Below the pieces are notes generated by a model. That model made no database searches, was not told the origin of the DNA, and worked only from the letters and a program-made list of their open reading frames with translations. Positions 1-8,602 of a stretch of 26,725 nt of DNA are shown piece by piece. Source of the DNA: JAHWKS01 sp964458385 (GTDB lineage: Bacteria > Planctomycetota > Planctomycetia > Pirellulales > Pirellulaceae); NCBI GenBank assembly GCA_964458385.1, contig CAYWIS010000067.1:1-26725 (forward strand), in the 5' to 3' direction. Position 1 is the stretch's first letter. Each line of letters begins with the position of its first letter. The position numbers and the translations under genes were made by a program.

Positions 1-2666
1 ACCGGCTGGGTATGCGCGCCACCTTCATCAATAGCTCGCTAACACTTCAGGAGCAGCGTGATCGTCTGGCCGATATGGCGGCTGGGCAGTTTGACTTGGT
101 TTACGTCTCGCCCGAACGGTTTCGTAACACCACGTTTCGCGACGCCGTAGCGCGGACCCGAGTGCAACTCTTGGCCGTCGACGAGGCCCACTGCGTAAGC
201 GAGTGGGGACACGATTTTCGCCCCGACTATGCACGCTTGGGCGCGTTTCGACAGCGGATTGGCAACCCGCAAACGATTGCCTTAACGGCGACGGCCACGC
301 CCGACGTGCGTGACGACGTAATTGCTTCGTTGCAATTGCGGGACCCTCGCGTATTTGTGACGGGATTCGCCCGCCCCAACTTGCAGTTCGAGGTGGCCAC
401 GCCTGCCAGCCAGCCCGAAAAGAATGAACTGCTTTGCCGATTTCTAGCGGAAACGCCGGGCTCGGGTATTATTTACGCCGCCACGCGGAAACGCTGCGAG
501 GAATTGTTGTCGGTGTTGACCGAACGCACCGATCGCAGCGTTGGCGTATATCACGGAGGGATGATTCCCGACGAACGCCGGGCAATGCAGGAGGCGTTCA
601 TGGATGGCCGCATCGAGATCATTGTGGCCACCAACGCCTTTGGCATGGGCATCAATAAACCGGATCTGCGGTTTGTTGTCCATTACAACATGCCGGGAAC
701 CCTTGAAGCCTATTACCAAGAAGCGGGCCGCGCCGGACGCGACGGGTTGCCTTCGCGCTGCTTAATGCTCTACACGCCGCAGGATCGGTACATTCAAGAG
801 TTCTTTATCGAAAACGCGTATCCTTCGCGGTCGCTTATCAAGGCGGTTTACGAGTTCCTGCGGTCGTTGGATGACGATCCCATCGAGCTGACGATGGAGG
901 AAATCAAGGAGCGGCTTGGGCTGACTTCGGGCGCCGAGGGGATCGGAGCGTGTGAACAGATTCTCGAGAAGTGCGGAGCGCTGGAGCGGCTTGACCCGCG
1001 GCAAAACATGGCGGCGGTGAAGATCGATAGCGATTTGCCAACGCTTCTGGATCTGGTCCCGGCGCAGGCGAAAGTGCGGCGGCGGTTACTCCATGCGATT
1101 GAGAATGTTGTCGGCGATCAGCGCGGCGAGTGGGTTTACGTTCATCCTAACCACCTGATGGCCGCTGCGGGATTGGATCGAGAGGCGATGAACCGCGCCC
1201 TGCGTGAACTGTGCAACTTAAAAGCGTTCGATTATGTGCCGCCGTTTCGCGGGAAAGCCATTCATATGGTTTCTCGCGATGTCCGGTTTGAGGACCTGGC
1301 GATCGATTTTGATACCCTTGAAGAGCGGCGAAACGCCGAGTACGCCAAGCTCGATCGGGTGATGGCCTACGCCCGGACCACGGGTTGTCGGCAGATGGAA
1401 ATTCTTCAATACTTCGGCGACCCAGATGCGGCTGCATGTTGCGCGTGCGATAACTGTCGGCGCGTGGGAAGCGGCGGCGCTGTCGCCGTGGCCGTGTCGT
1501 CAGGAGTCGTGACGGATGAAAATGTGCTCCGGACGGTGCGTATTGCCTTGAGCGGCGTTGCACGAACGCAGCGCCGGTTTGGCAAGAACCTGGTGGCCCA
1601 AATGCTCTGTGGGTCCAAATCGGCCAAACTGACCAAGTTTCGACTCGATCAACTTAGCACGTATGGTCTATTGAGCCACCTGGCGCAAAGCGAGGTTTCG
1701 CAGTTGCTCGATGTGTTGATGGAAAAGCGTTTGATCGAACAGGTGGAGGTCGAACGAAATCGCCCCATCGTGCAGTTAAGCGACTATGGTTGGGACGTAA
1801 TGAAAGGGAATGTCCCGCTGCAAGGTCCACTTCCAATTCCTGGCGGCCTCATGGTGAAGCTCCGGCGGGCGGGCGGCGGCATTGAGGCGGACGAATGCGT
1901 ATCGGTGACCGAGACCGAGAATCTTCCGGCGCCGCATCCGGAGTTACTCGAGGCGCTTCGGCACTGGCGTCGCGAGCGAGCCGACCAAATGGGGACGCCG
2001 GCGTATCAGGTATTACATACAACAACCGTTGACTTGATCGCCCGCCTTCGCCCCACCACCTTGGACGATCTGGAGAGTATCAAAGGGATCGGTCCGATGA
2101 AGTTGGAGCAATACGGCGACGAGATCCTCGCCTTGGTCGCCAAGCATACCTCGGCGTCGTCCCATGCTCCAACAGCGCGCCTGAACGGGAGCGCCAAAAC
2201 CAAGCGTCAACAGAACTCGGAACCGAAGACGACTCCGCGGTCAGGGCGGTTATGGTTTACAGACACGGAGGAGCCCTCCGGTGTCGACGAGCCTCCTTCC
2301 TTCCCAGGGCCAGCGGAGCACCATGTGCTGGAAGAGACTCCACTTGATCGCCGTCCCGGGTTTTATTGGACATGGCGGGTCTTGTCGCTGGGCGCGTCGT
2401 TGGAAGAATGTGCGGCGATTCGTGGGCTTACCCACGAGGAGATTTACAACGATCTGCTGCGAGGCGCCGACGCGGGGCTAAAGGTGGACCCCCAGTGGGC
2501 TATTCCGGAACCGCTTATGCAGTTAATTCGCGAGAAATGTAATGAGCGCCGCGTATCTGCGGTCGCGCCGCTGGTGGCGGAACTTCAAGGACAAGCGTCC
2601 CCCCAGCAGGTTGCGCTATATTTGAAATGCTGCCTCCCCTTGAATTCGGGGGGTAACCAAAGATAA
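1..2666 (+). CDS. recQ: ATP-dependent DNA helicase RecQ (5' truncated by window edge)
   Basis: RecQ-family 3'-5' DNA helicase of recombination and repair. The reading frame is open to the left edge, so the N-terminus with the Walker A motif lies outside the window. Numbering from the first in-window Met (position 12), the DEAH box is at residues 57-60, followed by the RecQ-typical CVSEWGHDFRP. Helicase motif VI (QEAGRAGRDG) lies near residue 240. The RecQ zinc site is visible as C459, C476/C477, C479 and C482. A winged-helix RQC region follows, then an HRDC domain at about 640-710 with the KGIG hairpin. Beyond HRDC there is a polar linker and a further ~100-residue helical domain (about 780-884) resembling the HTH_40/RpiR-like helicase C-terminal domain seen on some RecQ proteins. 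E. coli RecQ has about 610 residues, so this is a long form. It stands alone, 256 bp before ftsH. Confidence 0.95.
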   Translation, partial: RLGMRATFINSSLTLQEQRDRLADMAAGQFDLVYVSPERFRNTTFRDAVARTRVQLLAVDEAHCVSEWGHDFRPDYARLGAFRQRIGNPQTIALTATATPDVRDDVIASLQLRDPRVFVTGFARPNLQFEVATPASQPEKNELLCRFLAETPGSGIIYAATRKRCEELLSVLTERTDRSVGVYHGGMIPDERRAMQEAFMDGRIEIIVATNAFGMGINKPDLRFVVHYNMPGTLEAYYQEAGRAGRDGLPSRCLMLYTPQDRYIQEFFIENAYPSRSLIKAVYEFLRSLDDDPIELTMEEIKERLGLTSGAEGIGACEQILEKCGALERLDPRQNMAAVKIDSDLPTLLDLVPAQAKVRRRLLHAIENVVGDQRGEWVYVHPNHLMAAAGLDREAMNRALRELCNLKAFDYVPPFRGKAIHMVSRDVRFEDLAIDFDTLEERRNAEYAKLDRVMAYARTTGCRQMEILQYFGDPDAAACCACDNCRRVGSGGAVAVAVSSGVVTDENVLRTVRIALSGVARTQRRFGKNLVAQMLCGSKSAKLTKFRLDQLSTYGLLSHLAQSEVSQLLDVLMEKRLIEQVEVERNRPIVQLSDYGWDVMKGNVPLQGPLPIPGGLMVKLRRAGGGIEADECVSVTETENLPAPHPELLEALRHWRRERADQMGTPAYQVLHTTTVDLIARLRPTTLDDLESIKGIGPMKLEQYGDEILALVAKHTSASSHAPTARLNGSAKTKRQQNSEPKTTPRSGRLWFTDTEEPSGVDEPPSFPGPAEHHVLEETPLDRRPGFYWTWRVLSLGASLEECAAIRGLTHEEIYNDLLRGADAGLKVDPQWAIPEPLMQLIREKCNERRVSAVAPLVAELQGQASPQQVALYLKCCLPLNSGGNQR

Positions 2667-2922
2667 AGGTATAAGCAACAATTCCTTCGGAGATTTTTGC
2701 GGGACAGGCCAGTTGGGTTTGCGGCGTCTTGATCTTGGCGTTCCTTCGCGGCGGAGCGTTGAGATGCTTGATTCGCGCGCTATTCTGGCCCGTCGCCTCC
2801 CTGCCGCAAATCGCCGTGGGGCCTGTCGCAGTTTGCTATTTTCAATCCTGGCCACGCCGCTTTCGTGCGTGACGCCGGGGCGATAGCCCGCCAGGTTGTC
2901 GCCACGATCGTGGGAGTATTCG

Positions 2923-4953
2923 ATGGAGAAGCAAAAGAAGGAGGAGCCTGGTCGTTCTGGCGCGCCTCGGACGCCGGCTCGTCCCATCAATCCGCACTTG
3001 TGGTTGCTGCTGATCGCCTTCTTTGTATTGTTGGTGCTGTTTTTGAGTAATCAGCAGCAAGGCGTTTCGGACATCACCTACTCGTTCTTTCTTGAGCAAA
3101 TCGAAGAAAAGAACATCATCAAGGTGCAATTGGCCGAGACGAAGGCGTATGGTGTGTTCAAGGAGCCTCCGCCGGCGCCCCCGGACGTCAACTTGCTTGG
3201 CGAACCGATCAAGCGCAAGCCCGATGAAAAACTGCAAAAGCGGTTTGCGGTCGATCTGAGCTTGAGCGGCGAAAGCCGGGCGATGCTGGAGCAAAAGTTG
3301 CTCGAGAGTGGGGCGATCGTTGACAATATGCCCCCGTCTGACAGCGCCCAGTGGTTAACGCTGTTCGCCGCGGTCATCCTGCCGATCGGGCTGTTTGTCT
3401 TCCTGTTCATCATGTTCCGCCGAGCCCAGAACCAGCTGATGGGGGGCGGATTTCTCTCGGGCTTTAGCAAGAGCCCGGCCAAACGTTACGAACCCGACAA
3501 ACGCCCCGTAACGTTCAAAGATGTGGCCGGCTTGGAAGGGGTCAAAGCCGATTTACAGGAAATCGTTGATTTCCTCAAAGACGCCAAGAAGTTCCAACGC
3601 CTGGGCGGCCGGGTGCCCAAAGGGGTTCTCTTGAACGGGCCGCCAGGAACCGGCAAGACGCTGCTCGCGCGGGCCATTGCCGGTGAGGCGGGCGTGCCGT
3701 TCTATTCGGTTAGCGGTTCGGAGTTTATCCAGATGTTCGTTGGCGTTGGCGCCAGCCGCGTGCGCGACCTGTTCAACACCGCCAGAGAGAACGCGCCGGC
3801 GATCATCTTCATCGACGAGATTGACGCCGTCGGTCGCCAACGCGGCGCCGGATTAGGCGGCGGGCATGACGAGCGCGAACAAACGCTCAACCAAATTTTG
3901 AGCGAAATGGATGGTTTCGAAGTGAACGAAACCGTTATCGTCTTTTCCGCCACGAACCGACCCGACGTACTGGATCCTGCGTTGTTGCGCCCTGGACGAT
4001 TCGACCGGCACATCACGGTTGATCGACCGTCGCTGCGCGGTCGAGAGGAAATCCTCAAGGTCCATGTGCGCGATGTTCCGTTGGCCGAAGATGTGAATCT
4101 GCGGCGCATTGCCGAAGGCACCACAGGCCTGACCGGCGCCGATTTGCGGAACATCGTGAATGAAGCGGCGTTGTGGGCCACACGCCAGGACCACGACAAA
4201 GTCTACATGCGCGATTTTGAGCACGCCATTGACAAGGTATTGATGGGGCCCAAACGCGAGGAAGTGCTCCAAGGCAAGGAGAAAGAAAAGACAGCGTATC
4301 ACGAGGCTGGCCACGCGCTGGTTGCTTGGCTTACCGAGGGTGTGGAGCGGGTGCACAAAGTTACGGTGGTGCCCCGCGGCCGCGCTTTGGGCGTGACGCA
4401 AATGGTGCCGGAAGAGGATCGTTTCAATATCACTCAGGAAGAATTGAATGCCCGCTTAGCGTACATACTGGGGGGCCGTGCGGCCGAACACCTGGTGTAC
4501 GGCCAGTATAGCGCGGGCGCGGAGAATGACCTGGAACGTGCAACGAACATTGCGCGCCGGATGGTTGCTCAATGGGGAATGAGCGAACGGCTTGGCCCGG
4601 TCAGTTATAAGATGAGCGATGAAGATCCCTTCCTGGGACGCGAGATTCATCAGCAACGGCACTTCAGCGAGCACACCCTTCAGGTGATTGACGAAGAAGT
4701 GGCTCGCATTCTCCACGAGGCCGAAGCGCGCGCTGAAAAAACCTTGCGCGAGAACCGCGCCAAGTTAGACACGCTTGTGAAAGGCCTCTTGGAGAATGAA
4801 GTTCTTAGCGAGAGCGAAATTGTGGAGCTGATTGGCCCCGCCGCACGCGACACCATTGAATCTAATGGCAAGGCCGAAAAAGACCCGTTCGCCAAGAAAA
4901 CATCGGAAGAAGACAAGGCGCTGGTGACAGAGGACGATGGCGACCCGCCGTAA
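2923..4953 (+). CDS. ftsH: ATP-dependent zinc metalloprotease FtsH
   Basis: Membrane-anchored AAA+ protease of 676 residues that extracts and degrades membrane and unstable cytosolic proteins. The protein shows an N-terminal TM helix (about residues 25-45), a periplasmic segment with an extra Pro-rich stretch (PPPAPPD), and a second TM (about 145-165). The AAA module has Walker A GPPGTGKT at 239-246, Walker B IIFIDEID, and the second region of homology ATNRPDVLDPALLRPGRFDR. The zinc site is HEAGH at 460-464, with the third ligand probably the Asp in AENDLERAT. The ATG at 2923 is preferred because GGGAG (2912-2916) sits 6 nt upstream; the in-frame TTG at 2896 has no such support. The C-terminus is acidic and charged. 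The stop lies 76 nt before the next start, so co-transcription with the small membrane gene is likely. Confidence 0.97.
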   Translation: MEKQKKEEPGRSGAPRTPARPINPHLWLLLIAFFVLLVLFLSNQQQGVSDITYSFFLEQIEEKNIIKVQLAETKAYGVFKEPPPAPPDVNLLGEPIKRKPDEKLQKRFAVDLSLSGESRAMLEQKLLESGAIVDNMPPSDSAQWLTLFAAVILPIGLFVFLFIMFRRAQNQLMGGGFLSGFSKSPAKRYEPDKRPVTFKDVAGLEGVKADLQEIVDFLKDAKKFQRLGGRVPKGVLLNGPPGTGKTLLARAIAGEAGVPFYSVSGSEFIQMFVGVGASRVRDLFNTARENAPAIIFIDEIDAVGRQRGAGLGGGHDEREQTLNQILSEMDGFEVNETVIVFSATNRPDVLDPALLRPGRFDRHITVDRPSLRGREEILKVHVRDVPLAEDVNLRRIAEGTTGLTGADLRNIVNEAALWATRQDHDKVYMRDFEHAIDKVLMGPKREEVLQGKEKEKTAYHEAGHALVAWLTEGVERVHKVTVVPRGRALGVTQMVPEEDRFNITQEELNARLAYILGGRAAEHLVYGQYSAGAENDLERATNIARRMVAQWGMSERLGPVSYKMSDEDPFLGREIHQQRHFSEHTLQVIDEEVARILHEAEARAEKTLRENRAKLDTLVKGLLENEVLSESEIVELIGPAARDTIESNGKAEKDPFAKKTSEEDKALVTEDDGDPP

Positions 4954-5029
4954 GCCGGACCAGCCGGCCGATTTCGCCGAGTCGCCCTGTGCGTCCTTGT
5001 CGCTTGCGACGGAGCAGAGGAACAGCATT

Positions 5030-5332
5030 ATGTTCGGCGACAAAAGCGCAGATGAGTGGATGCAGCAATATGCGCAAAGTCACCAGCATCCGGTGAACCG
5101 TTTTTGCCATACGCTGGGGATTCCTCTCATTACGTTGTCGATTGTGCTGTTCGTCGTTGCGGTTGCGGCGCCGTGGTTAGCGGGCGTTGCATTGGCTTTG
5201 TTTGGTCTCGGGTGGCTGTTGCAGTTTGTGGGCCACGCCTTTGAGGGCAAGCCGCCCGAGTTCTTCAAAGACTGGCGATTTCTTTTTGTCGGCCTGCGTT
5301 GGTGGTGGGCCAAGATTCGCGGACGGGTTTAA
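5030..5332 (+). CDS. DUF962/Mpo1-like small membrane protein
   Basis: A 100-residue protein of the DUF962 (Mpo1-like) family, whose yeast member Mpo1 is an Fe(II)-dependent dioxygenase acting on 2-hydroxy fatty acids. Visible family features are the N-terminal HPVNRFCHTLGIP segment, two hydrophobic helices (about residues 28-47 and 49-66), and GHAFEGKPPEFF, which carries the second conserved His and the EG-(K/N)-P motif. The ATG at 5030 is chosen because AGAGG lies 9 nt upstream at 5016-5020 and the family match starts here. An in-frame ATG at 4937 would overlap ftsH by 17 nt and add 31 residues without family similarity. The enzymatic function in bacteria is inference from the family. It sits in the same transcription direction as ftsH and ends before a strong bidirectional terminator. 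Confidence 0.85.
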   Translation: MFGDKSADEWMQQYAQSHQHPVNRFCHTLGIPLITLSIVLFVVAVAAPWLAGVALALFGLGWLLQFVGHAFEGKPPEFFKDWRFLFVGLRWWWAKIRGRV

Positions 5333-5438
5333 TGGGAGTGGTCGCTAACATCCCACCGGTCTCGCAGTTTTTCGTCGCTGCACTGAATGCGCACGAAGGT
5401 CACATCCACGCCTATTTCCCGGGGCTCTTGGCGCATAA

Positions 5439-5469
5439 AAAACCGTGAGGAGCAATGCCTCACGGTTTT
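5439..5469. terminator. Bidirectional Rho-independent terminator
   Basis: A perfect 12-bp inverted repeat (AAAACCGTGAGG at 5439-5450, CCTCACGGTTTT at 5458-5469) surrounds a 7-nt loop. The T-run at 5466-5469 serves plus-strand transcripts, and the A-run at 5435-5440 reads as a U-tract on the minus strand. It lies between the convergent DUF962 gene and the three-gene minus-strand operon, where a shared terminator is expected. Confidence 0.9.
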
Positions 5470-5496
5470 GCGATTCGTTTACCAAGAAGTGTTGCT

Positions 5497-7020
5497 TTAG
5501 GACTGCATGTCCTTAGCTTCCTTTTTCATCTCGTCTTTGGCGGTCTCGGCAGCTCGTTCGGCGATGTGGCCGACTTTCTCAGCCAAGGTCGAAACAGGCG
5601 ATGCGCCCGAGGTGGTTTCGACCGCCTCCTTCATGCTAGCGGCGGCCTGTTGGACTTTGCCGCCAATTTGTTCGGCGCTTAGCCCCTGTTTCTCCGCTTC
5701 GTCCATAGCGGCTGCGGCGGTAGCTTCGGCCACGTGCTTGGCCCGTTGAGCCGCTTCTTTACCTGTCTCCTTAGCGTGGTGCTTCAGCTCATCCGACGTT
5801 TCCCCCATCATCTCGTCTTCGTAGTGAGTTCGGGGGAGCGCGAAGCCAAGTAACAAGCCTAGTCCTAAGAAGGCAGCGCCTGCGGCGAGAGGATAGTCAT
5901 CCATGGCGTCGCTGATTGCATCACGGCTATAGGTATAACCCTGTTGCAGTTGATGCTGCATTTGCGAGCCACGCTGTCGGGCCTGACGGCCGACAAATCG
6001 GGCGCTGCGGCTCATGCCGCGCCCCATGTGGCGACTTGCTTCTCCCGCCCGGCCGTAAAGGGCGCTTGCGCGAGTCGACATCGAATGACCGACCCGGGAC
6101 GACATATCGCGGGTGCTGCCCACCAGTTCGCCCACCTTTGAAGCGAGCGATTGGATCTGGTCCTTGGCGCTCCGACTGGTATCGGCGAGAGTTTGCTGCA
6201 TTTCCTCCAATGCATGCTGCGCCTTTTCGCTCCAGGATTGTTCCTCTTCCGGCGTCCAATCCGCGGTGGCGCAGTAATCGCACGCAGCGATGGCCTCCCA
6301 TTGCCGGGCATACTCGGGATCGTAGGGTTGGCCGCTTTGGAGGTCCTGCCATGAACCGCCATGAGAACGGAGATTCGCCCAGCGCGATTCAAAGTCGCTT
6401 CGCTTGTGTCCCGAAAGGCCAAGGATGCGCGTCGAAACGTGGCGCAGTTTCTCAAAAGCAGATTTATTCGCTTGGTTTAACGTTGCCCGTATTTCCTCAA
6501 GCGTTTCTTTGGCTCGTTGGGACCAGGTCTCCTCATTCATGTCGGAGTTGGTCCAATCGTAACCAGGATGCCAGGCTGCGGCTTCCTGCCTCCATTCTTT
6601 GCCGTAATTTTCCACGTCGTACGGTTCGCCCGTGCGGGCGTCGACAAACGAGCCGCTGTACTCGGGAATGTCGGCCCACTGGCTATGGAAATCGCGTTGC
6701 TCTTCGTCTTCCTCCACCATGAGCGCGTACAGGAGTCCAGCGCCAATTAAGATCGATGGAATTGGATGCCGACGGATTTCCTTCGCTACGAACTTGAGGC
6801 TCGACTTTGCGCCCTCGGCGATGTCTCCTTTGGACACGGTCGTCGAACTGCGGAAGTAGTCATAAGCTTCGTCCATTAAGCGGCGCGGGTTGAGGCGTTC
6901 GCTTAGGGCATTGAGGGTTTCATCCATTTCGCTGCGAGTTCGCTCAATGTCGTGCTGAATGCGGCTCGCATCGCGATGTCCGTTGCCGGAGGATTGGTGG
7001 GGTTCTTGTTGAGTCGCCAT
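5497..7020 (-). CDS. DUF3618-like membrane protein with a tandem ~97-residue repeat and LEA-like tail
   Basis: A 507-residue protein. Residues 20-60 resemble the DUF3618 region (IERTRSEMDETLNALSERLNP), with a TM at about 85-102. Two tandem copies of a ~97-residue unit follow at about 110-207 and 209-305. Each copy begins DF-x-SxWA, has a G-S-(F/W) and G-(E/Q)-PYD core, then a W-rich turn and a helix WSxKAxxxLEE. The second copy also has a CDYC pair at 247-250. An Arg/Gly-rich stretch is followed by a second glycine-rich TM at about 375-396 ending in LPRT, as in YqjD/ElaB-like (DUF883) proteins. The Ala/Lys/Glu-rich tail is LEA- or coiled-coil-like. The ATG is 1 nt after the stop of the upstream gene, with AAGGAG 13 nt before it, so translational coupling is likely. 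Function is unknown; a role in membrane stress tolerance is inference from family and operon. Confidence 0.75.
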   Translation of the reverse strand: MATQQEPHQSSGNGHRDASRIQHDIERTRSEMDETLNALSERLNPRRLMDEAYDYFRSSTTVSKGDIAEGAKSSLKFVAKEIRRHPIPSILIGAGLLYALMVEEDEEQRDFHSQWADIPEYSGSFVDARTGEPYDVENYGKEWRQEAAAWHPGYDWTNSDMNEETWSQRAKETLEEIRATLNQANKSAFEKLRHVSTRILGLSGHKRSDFESRWANLRSHGGSWQDLQSGQPYDPEYARQWEAIAACDYCATADWTPEEEQSWSEKAQHALEEMQQTLADTSRSAKDQIQSLASKVGELVGSTRDMSSRVGHSMSTRASALYGRAGEASRHMGRGMSRSARFVGRQARQRGSQMQHQLQQGYTYSRDAISDAMDDYPLAAGAAFLGLGLLLGFALPRTHYEDEMMGETSDELKHHAKETGKEAAQRAKHVAEATAAAAMDEAEKQGLSAEQIGGKVQQAAASMKEAVETTSGASPVSTLAEKVGHIAERAAETAKDEMKKEAKDMQS

Positions 7021-7021
7021 G

Positions 7022-7483
7022 TTAGCTCACTTTCTCCTTAATCCAGTTCTTGTTGTCTTGCATGGTTTCCATCGTACGCTCCGGAGCCAGCGATTCGTGC
7101 TTGAGCGTTGACATCGCCTTTTGGACTAGTCCATAGCCGATGGCCGCCACTACGGCGCCCACAATCAGTGGCGCAAGCCATCCTGAAGTTGCATGCGATA
7201 CTCCGGCCGAAATGAACGCCACATACAGGCCCACTACGGCCGCCATCAATAAGATCAATAGTCCGGCGTAGGCGACTGACCCGCCCACCGCCAGGTAAGC
7301 GACATTACGGCCCGTGCGCGAGGCCTTGTCGGTCATTTCGGTCTTCGCCAGCGCTACCTCTTGGCGAAACAGCCGTATCGACTCATCCCGTAACTCCTTG
7401 AGCAGATCGGTCAACGAGGGTTCGTGATCACGATCATGCTCTGCGTATTCACGCTGAAAGCGATGTTGAGTTTCTAAAGACAT
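7022..7483 (-). CDS. Phage holin family / actinobacteriophage holin superfamily III-like membrane protein
   Basis: A 153-residue protein. The N-terminal amphipathic segment (LTDLLKELRDESIRLFRQEVALAK, about 23-47) is typical of the PF07332/DUF1469 family. It is followed by hydrophobic helices at about 61-95 and 102-121 and a polar tail. Despite the family name these are usually chromosomal envelope proteins that occur beside YqjD/DUF883 and DUF3618 genes, as here; I see no phage genes nearby. The ATG at 7483 is chosen because a full AAGGAGG lies 6 nt upstream (7490-7496 on the plus strand). A longer frame up to 7534 adds 17 Arg-rich residues without support. It is the middle gene of a three-gene minus-strand operon, 66 bp after the first gene and 1 bp before the third. 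Confidence 0.85.
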   Translation of the reverse strand: MSLETQHRFQREYAEHDRDHEPSLTDLLKELRDESIRLFRQEVALAKTEMTDKASRTGRNVAYLAVGGSVAYAGLLILLMAAVVGLYVAFISAGVSHATSGWLAPLIVGAVVAAIGYGLVQKAMSTLKHESLAPERTMETMQDNKNWIKEKVS

Positions 7484-7549
7484 GCAATTCCTCCTTCGCG
7501 AGAGTCTTGGACGTATGGCGGAGCAGCGCCACACGACCTAGCCAAAGGG

Positions 7550-8602
7550 TCAGTGGTAAGACAATGGATCGTTCATGGGCTGGTCCTTGGACGACGATTG
7601 CGAGGAGGATGGCACGGGCGTATTGGTCGCGGCCTCCAATGGCCGATCGTCGAAGGCCCGGTCGTGCTGGGGCGAAGGGCCGGCGTTGTAGGCGCTTCCT
7701 GCTCCGACGCGGTAGGCTTCTGTGGAGCCGGGCTCCGCGGGGGCGTTATAATCGGCCAGGTTGCGTTCGCCGCCCCAATCGGGCGTCTCATACGGTTCGC
7801 GATACCGCTGGCGTCGTGGGCGGTTGGAGGCTTTGAGGAACCGGGCGATTCCCAAGCCGGCAAGAAGCATTCCCCCAAAGAAAATCTCAGGACGGCGGCG
7901 AGCCAGGTTCTCCAGATCGCCCATTAGTTCGCCTACAGTGCGCGTCTGAAGATAAGACGCGGTCGATCGCAATTGATCAGCGCATAGGTCGGCGTAGGAG
8001 GCGATGCGATCATCGTGATCTTCGCGCAGCTTATCAGCGGCGGACGATACCGCCTTACTGAACGATTGAAGTTCGCTTGCAATGCGCGATTTCTGCTCTT
8101 GGGCGAAGTCGGACGCCTGTTGTTGTGCTTTCTCTGCCGTTTCAGCAGCGGCATGCATTGCGCGATCCTTCATCTCTTGAGCCCGATATTTGGCTTCGCT
8201 GGCCATTTCCGCGCCTTTGCGGCGCACTTCGTCGCCCGTCTCACGAGCGGTCGATTTCAACTGATCAGCTTGTGAACGCATTTCGTGCTGTTGTCGCGAG
8301 AGCTTTTCCAAAGCCGTCTCAGACGAATGCGCTTCGCTCGAGGCGTCACCCTGGAACGCTTGGCTTCCAACCGTAGGCGTGCTGCCGGTAAGTGGTTGAG
8401 CGCCCAATGGCGTTGTTGCCGTGGGCGAGGAGGAAGACGGAGACGAGGAGGGGAATTGCTCCGTGAGATCGCTTTTCTGATCTGCGTCGGTCTCGGCGCA
8501 CCCACACGCTAAGTCGGCCGCCTGCTGGGCTTCGTCAGCGGCTTGCTTCGCTCGATGCGTGGCATCTTGAGAAGTCGTTGAAGGGGTTCGTTGGTCAGCC
8601 AT
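7550..8602 (-). CDS. LEA/apolipoprotein-like coiled-coil membrane protein (nutrient-deprivation-induced-like)
   Basis: A 350-residue protein of low-complexity design. The N-terminus is Ala/Gln-rich with Cys at 33 and 35, followed by a Ser/Pro/Thr linker (50-75). A long charged coiled coil spans about 95-235, with repeated Ala-Glu-Lys heptads as in LEA and apolipoprotein-like proteins. One TM-like segment (FFGGMLLAGLGIARFL, about 241-256) follows the motif LARRRPEI, and a polar, Tyr/Pro-rich tail ends the protein. This layout matches the 'nutrient deprivation-induced protein' type known from alphaproteobacteria. The ATG at 8602 has AAGGAG at 8606-8611 (plus coordinates). A 77-residue upstream extension of the frame is rejected because it is Arg/Pro-rich and unlike the family. 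It is the first gene of the operon, and function is not established. Confidence 0.7.
   Translation of the reverse strand: MADQRTPSTTSQDATHRAKQAADEAQQAADLACGCAETDADQKSDLTEQFPSSSPSSSSPTATTPLGAQPLTGSTPTVGSQAFQGDASSEAHSSETALEKLSRQQHEMRSQADQLKSTARETGDEVRRKGAEMASEAKYRAQEMKDRAMHAAAETAEKAQQQASDFAQEQKSRIASELQSFSKAVSSAADKLREDHDDRIASYADLCADQLRSTASYLQTRTVGELMGDLENLARRRPEIFFGGMLLAGLGIARFLKASNRPRRQRYREPYETPDWGGERNLADYNAPAEPGSTEAYRVGAGSAYNAGPSPQHDRAFDDRPLEAATNTPVPSSSQSSSKDQPMNDPLSYH

Noticed and set aside
2763..2885. Small plus-strand frame of about 40 codons between recQ and ftsH
   Set aside because: No ribosome binding site, Arg/Ala-rich composition, no recognisable feature.
3853..4401. Minus-strand frame of 182 codons inside ftsH
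   Set aside because: Antisense shadow of a highly conserved AAA+ region; no start signal or domain.
4937..5029. Earlier ATG for the DUF962 gene overlapping ftsH
   Set aside because: No family similarity in the added 31 residues, and AGAGG supports the ATG at 5030.
5916..6722. Long plus-strand frame (268 codons) opposite the tandem-repeat protein
   Set aside because: Rich in Arg, Pro and Cys with no family similarity, lies wholly antisense to a better supported gene with a Shine-Dalgarno and TM segments.
7022..7483. Prophage remnant inferred from the holin family name
   Set aside because: No endolysin, structural or integrase genes nearby; this holin superfamily is commonly chromosomal beside YqjD-type genes.
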